Source: Candidatus Hadersleviella danica
Lineage (GTDB): Bacteria > Chloroflexota > Anaerolineae > Promineifilales > Promineifilaceae
Reading direction: 5' to 3'
DNA length: 64,000 nucleotides
NCBI GenBank assembly: GCA_016711405.1
Contig: JADJSZ010000028.1
Coordinates: 1 to 64,000 of the forward strand
Part shown: positions 19,231 through 28,305 of the stretch, piece by piece
How the letters are laid out: each line of letters opens with the position of its first letter
Numbering within the stretch: the first letter of the stretch is position 1
The notes under the pieces: model-generated
Database searches by the model: none
What the model saw: only the letters and a program-made list of their open reading frames with translations
What the model was told of the DNA's origin: nothing
Translations under genes and position numbers: made by a program

Positions 19231-19312
19231 ATAGAGATGGGAGATAGAGATAGAAGGCGACTGGGTGGCTCTGCCTACTAAAGCTTCCTCTATCTCTATC
19301 TCTGCACCCTAT
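19231..19312. repeat. GAGATA dispersed palindromic element, copy 2
   Basis: ATAGAGATGGGAGATAGAGA at the left and CCTCTATCTCTATCTCTGC at the right, with a short centre ending CCTACTAAAGC. It lies between rplY and the cupredoxin terminator. Confidence 0.85.
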
Positions 19313-19335
19313 TTTTTCACCTGTAGGCGAATCAA

Positions 19336-19366
19336 TAAAAAGCCACCTCGTGTTGAGGTGGCTTTT
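19336..19366 (-). terminator. Intrinsic terminator after the cupredoxin
   Basis: AAAAAGCCACCTC and GAGGTGGCTTTT pair around GTGTT; T-run on the minus strand. Confidence 0.9.
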
Positions 19367-19384
19367 GCTGAGGGAAGTAGGGGG

Positions 19385-19794
19385 TTATTGAACGGTGAGG
19401 GTTCCAATCATGCCAGCGGCCGCGTGCCCTTCAACGGTGCAGACAAATGTGTAATCGCCAGCGGGGGAGCGGTAAAGGTGAAGGTTTTGGTTGCGCCAGC
19501 GGCCACAATCTCCGAATTAGCCCCACTTAACGCATCGTCTTGGGTGGCGGTTAGGGGATCTACGCCGGGAGAAACGAGAATCCAGTTGTGTTCCAGCGAA
19601 CCGACATTGCTGAAATTAACGGTGACAGATTGTCCCGCATTGGCGGTGGCACTGGTTTTGTCAAAGGCGATGTCTTGACCTTGGAAGTCAAGTGTGACAG
19701 GGCCTGCACTTGATTCGGTGGAGGTTTCACTGCCGCCACAAGCGGCCAGTGTGAAGGCGAATAAGAGTAAGGCAAGGGTGACGATTTTCTTCAT
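19385..19794 (-). CDS. Cupredoxin-domain lipoprotein (auracyanin/sulfocyanin-like; one frameshift)
   Basis: 136 residues after restoring one base in the G run at 19463-19467. The signal peptide ends in lipobox LAAC-GG. The blue-copper fold is visible from VTLDFQGQDIAFDK on. The type 1 copper ligands are His in SLEHNW and, only in the corrected frame, Cys, His and Met in FVCTVEGHAAAGM. It is predicted to carry single electrons outside the membrane, probably to the heme-copper oxidase encoded just beyond the spacer in the opposite orientation. As read without correction the protein loses three of its four ligands, which argues that the break is an error. Confidence 0.87.
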
Positions 19795-20038
19795 TACGAG
19801 ATCTCCTTAAATGAGTTAATAGGTGTGGGGTACAGCACGACAAACGGCCGCACACAATCTTGGATTATCGCCGATTTGGGGTATTATGTGAGTGACAAAT
19901 TGCACCAGAATCATTGATAAAACTCACGCACGGCCGCAGGCAGGTTGCTTCCATTTGTTTGTGAGATGTGATAATTGTAACAAACGGGTTCGGCCGCAAG
20001 CGAGCAACTTAGCGAGAATTTATGCAACTCGTACTTCG

Positions 20039-20240
20039 AGATAGGGATAGGAGATAGAGATAGAGCTGAGCATAACGGGTTGTTTTTTGGGTCAAAATAT
20101 TCCTCTACTCGAGTAAATAATAAGGAGCTAGTAGTCAATCGTGAGTAGTGGAGAACTACTTACTATTGGCTATTTGCTATTTACGACTCATTTTTCATCC
20201 GTGAGTGTGCAACAAATCCCATCGACTCTATCTTTCGGCT
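20039..20240. repeat. Composite dispersed element, copy A (middle part inverted)
   Basis: Starts with a GAGATA half-element, then CCTCTACTCGAGTAAATA, a GAGTAGT...ACTACTTACT palindrome and TTTTCATCCGTGAGTGTGCA. The last block is the reverse complement of a block found in copies B (31455-31665) and C (35577-35800). Confidence 0.7.
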
Positions 20241-20264
20241 AAATGATTTCCGCCCACCTATCTG

Positions 20265-20278
20265 GTGACAAATGTCAC
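20265..20278. promoter_or_regulatory. Operator candidate GTGACA-AA-TGTCAC
   Basis: Perfect 6-2-6 palindrome 86 bases before the first SCO gene, in the spacer from which the oxidase genes are read. The regulator is unknown. Confidence 0.5.
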
Positions 20279-20363
20279 TACAGGCTCATAGGGTGTTTAC
20301 GTAAAATTCCCCGTTATCGTGTGAAGCCAATCGCATCACTAGATTTATTTTGGAGACACTAAC

Positions 20364-21096
20364 TTGAGTAGCACCTCGGTTCCTGCCCCAACAACATCTG
20401 TTCTAAAAAACAAACATATCGGCCGTTGGCTCGAATGGCTGATTTATGCTGTTTTGGGTGGAGCCGTTATTTTCATCATCTGGTTTGGGGTGTGGCAACC
20501 AATTACCGTTTTGCCTCGCATTCGCCTTGCTCCGGGGTATGTGTTTACCGACCAACACAACCAAAGCCTCACGAGTGAGGATTTGCGCGGCCGATTCACG
20601 CTTTACACCTTCAGCCACAGTCAATGCACGGCCGAAACCTGTCCCCAAACCACCCCCCAGCTAGACGAATTGCACCAATGGCTCACCGCCAACACCCCTG
20701 CGGATTTGCCCATTAGTCTGGTCACGATTTCCTTGGCTCCCACGCACGACACGGCCGCAACCCTTGCCAGCCATTTGGCGGACTACCCCACGGCCGTGTC
20801 TAGCCCCACCCCGTGGCATTATCTCACAGGCGACCACCTGCGCGTTCGCTATGTGGTGGGGGGGTGGGTTCAAGCTCTATTTTTCCGATGAGGCAACAGG
20901 CGACCCCGTTCATTTTGATGGGCGAGCCGTTTTGGTAGATGACAACGGCATCATCCGCGCCGAATATCGTGCGGCCGTGCCCGACCTTGATATCCTCGCT
21001 CGCGACCTCGACCTTTTGCGCAGTGAATACCAAAACAACAGCCGCCTCATCGCTCTTGGCTACGAAGCGGCACACTTATTTGTCTGTTACCCATAG
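20364..21096 (+). CDS. SCO1/SenC-like copper chaperone, unusual CX4C site (one frameshift)
   Basis: 243 residues after removing one G from the run at 20858-20864, which joins VRYVVGGG to FKLYFSDEATGDPVHFD. It has one N-terminal transmembrane helix (WLIYAVLGGAVIFIIWFG) and a thioredoxin-like SCO domain. The copper-binding cysteines sit in QCTAETCP, which has four residues between them instead of the usual three; the extra bases coincide with an ACGGCCG motif. The initiator is TTG with GGAG eight bases upstream. SCO proteins deliver copper to the CuA site of oxidase subunit II. It is the first gene of the respiratory cluster. Confidence 0.8.
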
Positions 21097-21127
21097 CTTT
21101 TAGCCGTCAGCTTTCCACACCAATCTC

Positions 21128-21784
21128 ATGTCTTCTACCACCACAACCGCCAACACCCGCCACAAACGTTGGCTTATTTTTCTGGCCACTGCCTTTTTGG
21201 TGGTCGGTTTGTTTGGGGGTTGGGTGGCCATCCAATTTGCCAATGGGTCATGGCGGTTAACGCCACCTTCTTATAAAGGGATGACTTTGCAATCGCCCGA
21301 GCTGTTGCCCGATATTGAAATGATGTCTACCACAGGTGAACGGGTAAGTTTGAGCGATTATCGGGGTAAGGTGGTTCTCCTCTTCTTCGGCTACACCTCT
21401 TGCCCCGATATTTGCCCTGCCACGTTGCTGGAGCTACGCACGGCCGTGCGCGAACTCGGCGGGGACAGCGACCAAATCCAAGTTGTCATGGTCACGGTAG
21501 ACCCTCAGCGGGATGATGTGCCTCGGCTCAAACAATATGTCACCCAATTCGATGAACGGTTTATTGGGCTAGTGGGCACAGATGAAGAGCTGATTGCTTC
21601 GGCCGCCCAATACGGCATTTTTTACCAAGCACATGAGGTGGAGGGAAGCCAAGCGGGCTATTTCATGGACCACACGGCCGCTATTATGGCCTTCGACAAA
21701 GATGGCTACCTGCGCCTCATGTACCCCTTCGGCATGACAGGCGGGGATATAGCGGCCGATATGCGTTATCTCATTAAAGAGTGA
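21128..21784 (+). CDS. SCO1/SenC family copper chaperone
   Basis: 218 residues: an N-terminal membrane anchor (WLIFLATAFLVVGLFGGWVAI) and a thioredoxin-like domain with the canonical motif FGYTSCPDICPATL. The distal conserved His is present as FMDHTAAIMAFD. It should load copper into the CuA centre of the subunit II encoded two genes downstream. It forms a tandem pair with the preceding SCO homologue, 31 bases apart. Confidence 0.93.
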   Translation: MSSTTTTANTRHKRWLIFLATAFLVVGLFGGWVAIQFANGSWRLTPPSYKGMTLQSPELLPDIEMMSTTGERVSLSDYRGKVVLLFFGYTSCPDICPATLLELRTAVRELGGDSDQIQVVMVTVDPQRDDVPRLKQYVTQFDERFIGLVGTDEELIASAAQYGIFYQAHEVEGSQAGYFMDHTAAIMAFDKDGYLRLMYPFGMTGGDIAADMRYLIKE

Positions 21785-21785
21785 T

Positions 21786-21860
21786 TCGTGGTTAGTGGTT
21801 AGCGAAATACGGCACCACTAACCACTAACCACAAATCACTAACCACTAACCACTATCAAA
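21786..21860. repeat. Heptamer inverted repeat (GTGGTTA / TAACCAC)
   Basis: GTGGTTA units at the left are mirrored by repeated TAACCACTAACCAC units at the right, giving a long potential hairpin between two oxidase-cluster genes. Similar tracts lie at 23525-23600 and 41617-41665. Confidence 0.85.
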
Positions 21861-21872
21861 GGAGGTATTTGG

Positions 21873-21998
21873 ATGGACAAAAAGAATTACAAAGCCCCGA
21901 TGGGCACAGTGGTCATCTTGACCCTGTACATTGTGCTGATGGTTGTTTTGTGGGGTAGTGCCTACCTCACCATGCTCTCGCGAGGAGGGGTAGGGTAA
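21873..21998 (+). CDS. Cytochrome c oxidase subunit IIa-like small membrane protein
   Basis: 41 residues starting MDKKNYKAPMGTVVILTLY, with a single hydrophobic helix (GTVVILTLYIVLMVVLWGSA). It has a strong AAAGGAGG ribosome-binding site. Its TAA stop overlaps the ATG of subunit II (TAATG), so the two are coupled. Size, position before subunit II, and topology match the one-helix subunit IIa of ba3-type oxidases. The sequence family is too short for a firm match. Confidence 0.75.
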   Translation: MDKKNYKAPMGTVVILTLYIVLMVVLWGSAYLTMLSRGGVG

Positions 21999-22498
21999 TG
22001 CACATAGACCAAACCGAAAAGCGGTACATCTATCTAAGCGTTGGTATGGTGGCCGTTTTCGCCATTTTGCTGGCTATTAGTAGTGTCGCCTACAGCATCA
22101 ACTTGGTCAGCCCCGAAGGGCAGGTAAACCCCGCCCACCTGACCACCCCCGGCGCGACGGCCTATGATGGCTTTGCCGAGCCACTCGAGAACCGCGTGCG
22201 CATGTTGGCCCCCAACCAATACGAAGCGTACATCATTGGCTACGCCACCAAAGGGTGGAAGTGGGAACCCAACGAAGTGCGCGTGCCCGTCGGCTCCACT
22301 GTCACTTTTTATGTGACCAGTGGCGATGTGATGCATGGGTTTAAAGTGCAAAATACCAATATCAATGTCATGGTCATCCCCGGCCAAATCTCCAAAGCCA
22401 CTGTGACTTTTGATACTGCAGGTGAATACCCCTTCATCTGCCACGAGTATTGCGGCATTTTGCACCACAACATGTTCGGCAAAATTATAGTGGAGTAA
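21998..22498 (+). CDS. ba3-type cytochrome c oxidase subunit II
   Basis: 166 residues: one N-terminal membrane helix, then a cupredoxin domain with the binuclear CuA site (DVMHGF for the first His and CHEYCGILHHNM for both Cys, the second His and Met). The short length and single helix are typical of family B oxidases. It receives electrons from a soluble or lipid-anchored donor, possibly the cupredoxin at 19385-19794, and passes them to subunit I. Confidence 0.95.
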   Translation: MHIDQTEKRYIYLSVGMVAVFAILLAISSVAYSINLVSPEGQVNPAHLTTPGATAYDGFAEPLENRVRMLAPNQYEAYIIGYATKGWKWEPNEVRVPVGSTVTFYVTSGDVMHGFKVQNTNINVMVIPGQISKATVTFDTAGEYPFICHEYCGILHHNMFGKIIVE

Positions 22499-22566
22499 CT
22501 GGAAGCCATAAGCCGTAAGCCGTAAGCTCACCCTTACCGCATCTAGCTTATAGCTTAAGGCTTATA
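22499..22566. repeat. Heptamer repeat (GCCGTAA / AGCTTAT)
   Basis: AAGCCAT AAGCCGT AAGCCGT AAGCTCA units at the left and AGCTTAT AGCTTAA GGCTTAT units at the right are complementary. Confidence 0.75.
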
Positions 22567-22587
22567 GCCAATCCTAGGAGATTTTTC

Positions 22588-23524
22588 ATGCAAGCAACGG
22601 AAACGACTTGGGCTACGAAAGGGGTGGTGGTGGAATTGGACACGGCCGTTCCCCCCCTCTCACTCCGCCAACTGATTGTCACTCTATTCAAACTGCGCGT
22701 AGTGTCGCTCTTGTTGCTTTCCGCCTTTGGGGGAGCCGCCTTGGGCGTATTATCAGGTGGGCAAGCCACACTGGGCGGCATGTTGTTGCTGGCACTCACA
22801 GGAACCCTCTCCGCTGGTGGGGCTCTGCCATCAACCAGTATTTAGAGCGGGAAAAAGACACCTATATGAAGCGGACAGCCAAACGGCCGTTGGCCACAGG
22901 CCAAATTGCCAACCCTGTCCTCGTCCTTTGGCTGGGGCTGGGCATGATTTTGGGGCCAGCGGATTAGCGGCCGTGTTCGGCTATGGCTGGCTCGCCTTCT
23001 GGCTCCTTGCTGGGGCGGCCATCTACGTCGGCGTGTACACCATCTGGCTCAAGCCGCGCACCTCGCTCAACATCGTCATCGGTGGGGCGGCGGGCAGTTG
23101 CGCGGTGATTAGTGGCGGCGCGGCCGTCGGCATGTGGTCTGCTCCGGCCGTGTGGCTCATGGCTCTGCTCGTCTTCGTCTGGACCCCCGTTCACTTTTGG
23201 GCACTCGCTTTGGCCTATCGGGACGATTACGCCAATGCGGGCTACCCCATGTTGCCCGCCCAAGTTTCGCCCCAAGCGGCCGCTCGCTGGACAGCATTGC
23301 ATACGGTGTTCACGGCCGTTTGCGCCCTTGCCATCGGCATCACCCCCAGCCTCGATTGGCCCTACCTCATTCTCATCGGCCTTGGAACCATCCCCTTGGT
23401 CAAACGGACGCTTGCCTTGCTGGCCAACCCCGTGCGCCAAACAGCCTTACCCCTCTTTGGCTATAGCAACATCTACCTTGCCCTTGTCATAGCCGTCGTC
23501 ATGCTTTCACTTTTGTGGAGATAA
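22588..23524 (+). CDS. ctaB: Heme O synthase (protoheme IX farnesyltransferase; two frameshifts)
   Basis: 312 residues after restoring one base at about 22819-22823 and one G at 22952-22955. UbiA-superfamily membrane enzyme that attaches a farnesyl chain to heme B for the oxidase. Visible motifs are NQYLEREKDTYMKRTAKRPL (first Asp/Asn-rich site and RPL) and YTIWLKPRTSLNIVIGG (second site). Eight or nine transmembrane helices are expected. The position between subunits II and I fits oxidase biogenesis. Confidence 0.9.
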
Positions 23525-23600
23525 GTGGTTAGTGGTTAGTGGTTAGTGGCTAGTAACCCGCCACCAACCACTAGCCACTAACCACTCATCACTAGCCACT
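23525..23600. repeat. Heptamer inverted repeat (GTGGTTA / TAACCAC)
   Basis: Four GTGGTTA/GTGGCTA units, a short centre, then CCACCAACCACTAGCCACTA-type units reading the complement. It lies just before the oxidase subunit I start. Confidence 0.85.
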
Positions 23601-23616
23601 TTTCTCGGAGACAACC

Positions 23617-25255
23617 ATGTACAAAACAGAGAACCGCTTAACCCTCTGGAACATCGGCATTGCGATGGGAGCGCTGTTCATCGGCGGCTCCTTTGGCCCC
23701 TTGCAAAAGCTAGAACATGCGGGCCTGCTCGATTACACCGCCCTGCGTAGCCTTGGCATCCAAAGCTACTACCAAGGTTTGACCATTCACGGCGTGTTAA
23801 ATGCCCTCGTCTGGACAACCTTCTTTATCATGGGCTTCTTCATCTACACGATGAGCTATAGCCTCAAACGGCCGTCTTCCTACCCCAAACTCCACTGGGC
23901 AGGGACGTACATCATGTCGGGTGGGCTGTTGCTGGCGGCCGTGCCCATCCTGCTGAACTTGGCCACCGTCCTCTTCACCTTCTACCCCCCCATGAAAGCC
24001 TCCCCCTACTTCTACATTGGGTTGGCTCTCTTCGTGGTTGGTTCGTGGGTACACGGCTGGGGCATCTTCCTCACCTATCGGGATTGGCGGCGGGAAAACC
24101 CCAAAACCACCACCCCCCTCATTGCGATGGGCACCGTCGTCACGATGGCCATGTGGCAAATCGCCACCCTTGGTGTAGCCACCGAAGTGCTCGTACTGCT
24201 CATTCCCTTCTCGCTTGGCCTCACCAGCGGCACCGACCCCCAACTGGCGCGGACGTTCTTCTGGTTCTTCGGCCATCCCGTCGTCTACTTCTGGCTCCTA
24301 CCCGTCTATGTCTCGTGGTACGGCATGATGCCCAAGCAAGCGGGCGGCAAACTGTTCAGCGACCAATTGGCGCGTATCGTTTTCTGGCTCTTCTTGGTGT
24401 TAATCCCCACGGGTATCCATCACCAATACACCGACCCCGGCGTGCCCACAGGCTGGAAAGTCGTCCATGCCTTCCTCACCTTTTCCATTTTCCTACCCAG
24501 CATGATTACCGCTTTTACGGTAGTTGCTTCGCTGGAGGTAGGCGGCCGTGCCCGTGGCGGCAAAGGGCTGTTCGGCTGGGTTACGCGCCTTGCCGTGGAA
24601 CGATGCTTCCTTCACCGCCCAAAACCTCTCCATGATTTTGTTCGCCTTGGGTGGTATCAGCGGTATCACCAACGCCTCCTACAGCTTGAATGTGGCAGTC
24701 CATAACACCATCTGGATTCCCGGCCATTTCCACCTGACAGTGGGTTCGGCCGTCACCCTCACCTTCTTCGGCATCATCTATTGGATGTTGCCCTCTATCC
24801 TCAACAAGCCGTTGTGGAGCAACAAATTGGCTCTGTGGCAAGCATGGACATGGTTCGCGGGGATGCTCATTATGTCCAACGGCCTGCATATCTTGGGCTT
24901 AAACTTCGGTGTGCCCCGCCGCGTGCCCCTCAGTTTGGCACCCTATGCTACCACCGATTGGGCCCCGCTGGTGAATTATGCGCTGATTGGCGGTCTCACG
25001 TTGGGTGTTAGCGGCCTGTTGTTCTACTTCAACATCGTCGCCACCGCTTTCTCCAAGCAAACGCTCAAAGAGCCAATCGAAATGCCTGTGGCGGAACCTC
25101 TCCACAAAGATGATTTGGCCAAGATGCCCGCGTGGCTGGACACATGGCGGCCGTGGCTCATCGCCACTGCGGCGCTCATCCTCGTCGCCTACATCCCCGT
25201 CTTTGTGCAGTTGATTAGCAACTACAATCCTGTGCCCGGCTTTAAGGTTTGGTAG
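23617..25255 (+). CDS. ba3-type cytochrome c oxidase subunit I (one frameshift)
   Basis: 545 residues after removing one C at 24588-24589, which restores VTRLPWNDASFTAQN. About 13 transmembrane helices. The six metal-ligand histidines are seen: LTIHGVL (low-spin heme), GHPVVYFWLLPVY (CuB His and the cross-linked Tyr), GIHHQYTD (two CuB His) and HNTIWIPGHFHL (high- and low-spin heme). Sequence features place it in family B (ba3-like), which reduces O2 to water and pumps protons. It is preceded by a heptamer repeat hairpin and followed by a 276-bp spacer before the cytochrome b fusion. Confidence 0.93.
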
Positions 25256-25531
25256 GGTAGGCGCAGTAAAAAGTAAGAAGTAAAAGTAAAAACCTTTGAG
25301 GCTCAAAGACCCCAATTTTTTTTTTTACCGGTTGGGCGCCAGGTCCAATTCACCTGAAGGCTATCCCTCCCATATTGCTCTTCAAACTCGTGCAATCAAA
25401 CTCACCCCGCTGTCGTCGCCCTACCCAGCAGTACATGTGTACCATACGACCATTGTGTAGGCCTCGCTTTCACCCCACCCCCCACTGGCACAGATCATTG
25501 GGTTCCCCGCCACTGGTGGTGGACAAAAGCG
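25256..25531. other. Spacer, possibly holding a frameshifted N-terminus of the next gene
   Basis: Begins with AGTAAGAAGTAAAAGTAAAA heptamer-type repeats, then a 12-13 base T run near 25316. Just before 25532 the frame of the downstream gene can be read backward as DHWVPRHWWWTKALERF. That looks like cytochrome b amphipathic N-terminal sequence, so the true start may lie upstream behind an indel. Confidence 0.45.
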
Positions 25532-27517
25532 TTGGAACGGTTCGCTCTGTGGCTGGAACGGCCGCTGAACCGTTTCAACCACACCGCCCAACTCAACCCG
25601 TTTTATCACACGGGAACCATTGCTACCTACCTCCTGCTTATTGTGGCCGCCACAGGTTTTTACCTGTTCATTTTCACCCAATACGGCTACGAGCTTTCCT
25701 ATAGCTCTGTCGCTCGGTTAGAGGGGCAACCCATCGGCCGATTTATCCGTGCCCTGCACCGCTACGCCTCGGGCGCGTTGGTCGTCACCACCTTCTTCCA
25801 CGCCATCCGCATGTTGTTCATGGAGCGCTTTCGCGGCCCCCGCTGGTTGGCGTGGGTCACGGGCCACCTCATGTTGGGGCTGATGTGGGGGGCAGGCGTG
25901 ACAGGCTATTGGTTGGTGTGGGACGGCCGTGCCCAACTCATCACCCGCCGCTTTGTGGCCGCCCTGCCCACCCCTTGGGGCGAGGCGATGCAGGCGTGGC
26001 TGGTGCGCTTGGAGGCGGGGGAGAGCTGGCAGTTCTTCTTCCTCATCCTCATCGTTCACGTCCTGCTCTTCCTCATCACCGCCCTCTTTTTCTGGTACCA
26101 CATCAAGCGGCTCAGTCGGCCGAAATGGTTCCCCGACACGCCGTGGCTGGTGGGCATGACGGCCGTGCTGGTGCTCGGTTCCGCCCTCTTCCCAGCGGGC
26201 TTGGCCATGCGTGCCAACCCCCTGCAACTGCCCGATTGGGTGACATTTGACCCCATTTTCTTGTTTTACCTGCCCACCCAAGGGTGGACAGCATGGTTGG
26301 TGTGGGGAACGTTGCTCGTTGTGGGGGGAGGATTGACTATTTTGCCGTGGTGGCCGCGCCGCCAAAAAGAGCCGCCTCGCGTGCAAGTTCTCGACGAAAA
26401 ATGTACGGGCTGTACCCGCTGTGCCCTCGACTGCCCCTACGAAGCCATCCAAATGGCGGAGTTGCCCGAGGGGAGCGAGCACAAGTATTTGGCCGTGGCC
26501 AACCCCGACTTGTGCGTCTCCTGTGGCATCTGCCTTGGCTCTTGTACCGATATGGCCATTACGCTGGGCGACACCCCGCCCGATGCGCTGTGGTCGGCCG
26601 TCCAGCAACGCCTCCTCTTCGCCAAGACCCGCGCCGATGGCCCCGCCGACATTGAAATTGTCTTTACCTGCGAACGATATGCCAACCAAACCGCCCAGCC
26701 CTATTTAGAGCGGCGGGTGGAGGGTGTTGTGGCCACCCACGGCCTTATCGAAGTCATTGCCGTGCCCTGTGCGGGCACTGTCCCACCCGATGTGCTGACC
26801 TATGCGCTGGAACAGGGCGCGGCCGAAGTGCGCCTCGTTGGTTGCCCACCCGATGATTGCACCCACCGGGAGGGCAACGTGTGGGCGGAGCAACGGCTGA
26901 CGCGGGAACGGCCGCCCCGCCTCAAACGCGCCTATGCCAATGTGCCCATCTCGGCCGTGTGGCTCCCCCCCAACGAATTTGATACGGCGTTGGCGGCCGA
27001 TGTGAAGGCCGAAGAATCGAATTGGCTCGAATCCCGCCGCATTTTTAATGCGCTGACGTGGCAAAACTTTTTGCCCGCCTTCGCCATGCTGGGGCTGGTT
27101 CTGCTCCTCCAAATCCTGACCAACGACTTGCCGTGGCGGCCGCCCATCGCCCAAACAGCGTATGTGCAAGGGGTGGTGGCCGATGTGGGCGCACCACTGT
27201 TGCGCCTCTCCCCCTATTTGCCGCTTTATCCACAAACGGGGGAATACGTGGTGCAATTGGTGGTGGATGGGCAGGTGGTGGGGGAGCAAAGCTACCCTGC
27301 GGAAGAGGTTTTAGCGGAACAGATTTTCTTTTTGGTGGAGCGGCCGTTGGCCTTGGGGGAATATGATTTTGCCCTCATGCTGACCCATCCTGCCACGGGT
27401 GGGGTGTGGCCGCTAGCTGGGCAAACGGCCGAACTCACCCCCGGCCAAATTGGGCGGCTGGCGGATGGGGGAGAGGGACGGCCGTCTTGCCTTGCGCCCG
27501 TCTGCCGAGGCCAATGA
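25532..27517 (+). CDS. Cytochrome b - ferredoxin - MvhD-type iron-sulfur fusion protein
   Basis: 661 residues as read from a TTG with no clear ribosome-binding site, so the start is uncertain. Residues 1-210 are a cytochrome b/b6 N-terminal domain with four helices and heme-ligand histidines (ALHRYASGALV, TTFFHAIRM, WVTGHLMLG, LILIVHVLLF). After two more helices there is a two-cluster ferredoxin domain (CTGCTRCALDCP and CVSCGICLGSC). Then comes an MvhD/FlpD-like domain with VPCAGTVPPDVL and VGCPPDDCTHREGN. A final membrane helix (FLPAFAMLGLVLLLQIL) and a beta-rich tail follow. It probably moves electrons between the quinone pool and a soluble iron-sulfur partner. Its place right after the ba3 oxidase suggests a linked electron route; the partner is not visible. 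Confidence 0.82.
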   Translation: MERFALWLERPLNRFNHTAQLNPFYHTGTIATYLLLIVAATGFYLFIFTQYGYELSYSSVARLEGQPIGRFIRALHRYASGALVVTTFFHAIRMLFMERFRGPRWLAWVTGHLMLGLMWGAGVTGYWLVWDGRAQLITRRFVAALPTPWGEAMQAWLVRLEAGESWQFFFLILIVHVLLFLITALFFWYHIKRLSRPKWFPDTPWLVGMTAVLVLGSALFPAGLAMRANPLQLPDWVTFDPIFLFYLPTQGWTAWLVWGTLLVVGGGLTILPWWPRRQKEPPRVQVLDEKCTGCTRCALDCPYEAIQMAELPEGSEHKYLAVANPDLCVSCGICLGSCTDMAITLGDTPPDALWSAVQQRLLFAKTRADGPADIEIVFTCERYANQTAQPYLERRVEGVVATHGLIEVIAVPCAGTVPPDVLTYALEQGAAEVRLVGCPPDDCTHREGNVWAEQRLTRERPPRLKRAYANVPISAVWLPPNEFDTALAADVKAEESNWLESRRIFNALTWQNFLPAFAMLGLVLLLQILTNDLPWRPPIAQTAYVQGVVADVGAPLLRLSPYLPLYPQTGEYVVQLVVDGQVVGEQSYPAEEVLAEQIFFLVERPLALGEYDFALMLTHPATGGVWPLAGQTAELTPGQIGRLADGGEGRPSCLAPVCRGQ

Positions 27518-27623
27518 GCATTGGCCGCCAAAAACATGACATTTGCCACAGGATTCACCGCCCTCCAATCTGGTATTCATTAAACAATACCAACCACTAT
27601 TTACCATCCCCAAAGGAGATGTC

Positions 27624-28129
27624 ATGTTAACCGTCCAAGATTTAATGACGTGTGACCCTGATACTGTCACACCTACCACAACGATTAAAGAAGTTATTGT
27701 GTTGATGAATCGCACCAATCGCCGCCAATTCCCTGTGTTGGATGAGAACGGCCGTTTGGTGGGCATTATCACCGATAGAGATTTGCGTTTAGCGGTCAAC
27801 TCCCCCTTGGTGCAGGTGCAACCCCTTGAGCGGTTACACTTTATCGAAGGGGTAACTGTGGGGCAATGTATGACCCCCTCACCCCGCACTGTGCAACCCG
27901 ACACCCCTATTTATGAAGTGGCGGGCTTAATGGCGCAACACAAATTTGGGGGGTTGCCTGTGGTGGAAGAGGGCGAACTGATTGGCATTATCACCGTGCG
28001 CCCGTTATGCCGGGGGGCCCCCCCCACTTACTTGCTAAACGCTCCGCCACGCCAAAACAGCTTCTTGCACGGCCGTTTCCACATGACCGAGTCTGCGACC
28101 AACCGTCGTTTACCGCCGCATTGGTCTAA
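27624..28129 (+). CDS. Two-CBS-domain protein (one frameshift near the 3' end)
   Basis: 168 residues if one base is restored in the G/C homopolymers at 28015-28026. The tail then reads LLAKRSATPKQLLARPF and ends at TAA 28127-28129. Two CBS motifs are clear: VQDLMTCDPDTVTPTTTIKEV...GIITDRDLR and VGQCMTPSPRTVQPDTPIYEV...GIITV. CBS pairs bind adenine nucleotides and act as energy sensors. The ribosome-binding site AAAGGAGA precedes the ATG at 27624. A longer frame starting at 27543 is not supported. Read uncorrected, the frame runs on to 28565 through non-homologous sequence. Confidence 0.8.
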
Positions 28130-28305
28130 TACTATCTGTCCTCCTGACTTAAATTACAGGGCGGGTAGGCCCGGTGGTCAGGGTGAACTGTCGCGATATG
28201 GCGATTCATTTCGTCGCGAGAGAATAAGAACGGCCGTGTTTTTTGGTTTCACCGCCCACGGTTGGGTCAAGATTAACCAAAGTCAAATCGCTTACGACCC
28301 CCTCT

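Larger units (their letters stand above)
19795..20363. other. 569-bp divergent intergenic region between cupredoxin and respiratory cluster
   Basis: No convincing gene. It contains CGGCCG motifs, a composite dispersed repeat (20039-20240), a GTGACA-AA-TGTCAC palindrome and presumably divergent promoters for the cupredoxin and the SCO/oxidase genes. Confidence 0.7.

Noticed and set aside
25310..25330. Intrinsic terminator after oxidase subunit I (T12-13 run)
   Set aside because: There is a T-run but no convincing stem immediately before it.
27406..27630. 74-residue plus frame overlapping the end of the cytochrome b fusion
   Set aside because: Out-of-frame overlap without a start signal; at most it might be the true C-terminal tail after an indel, which I cannot show.
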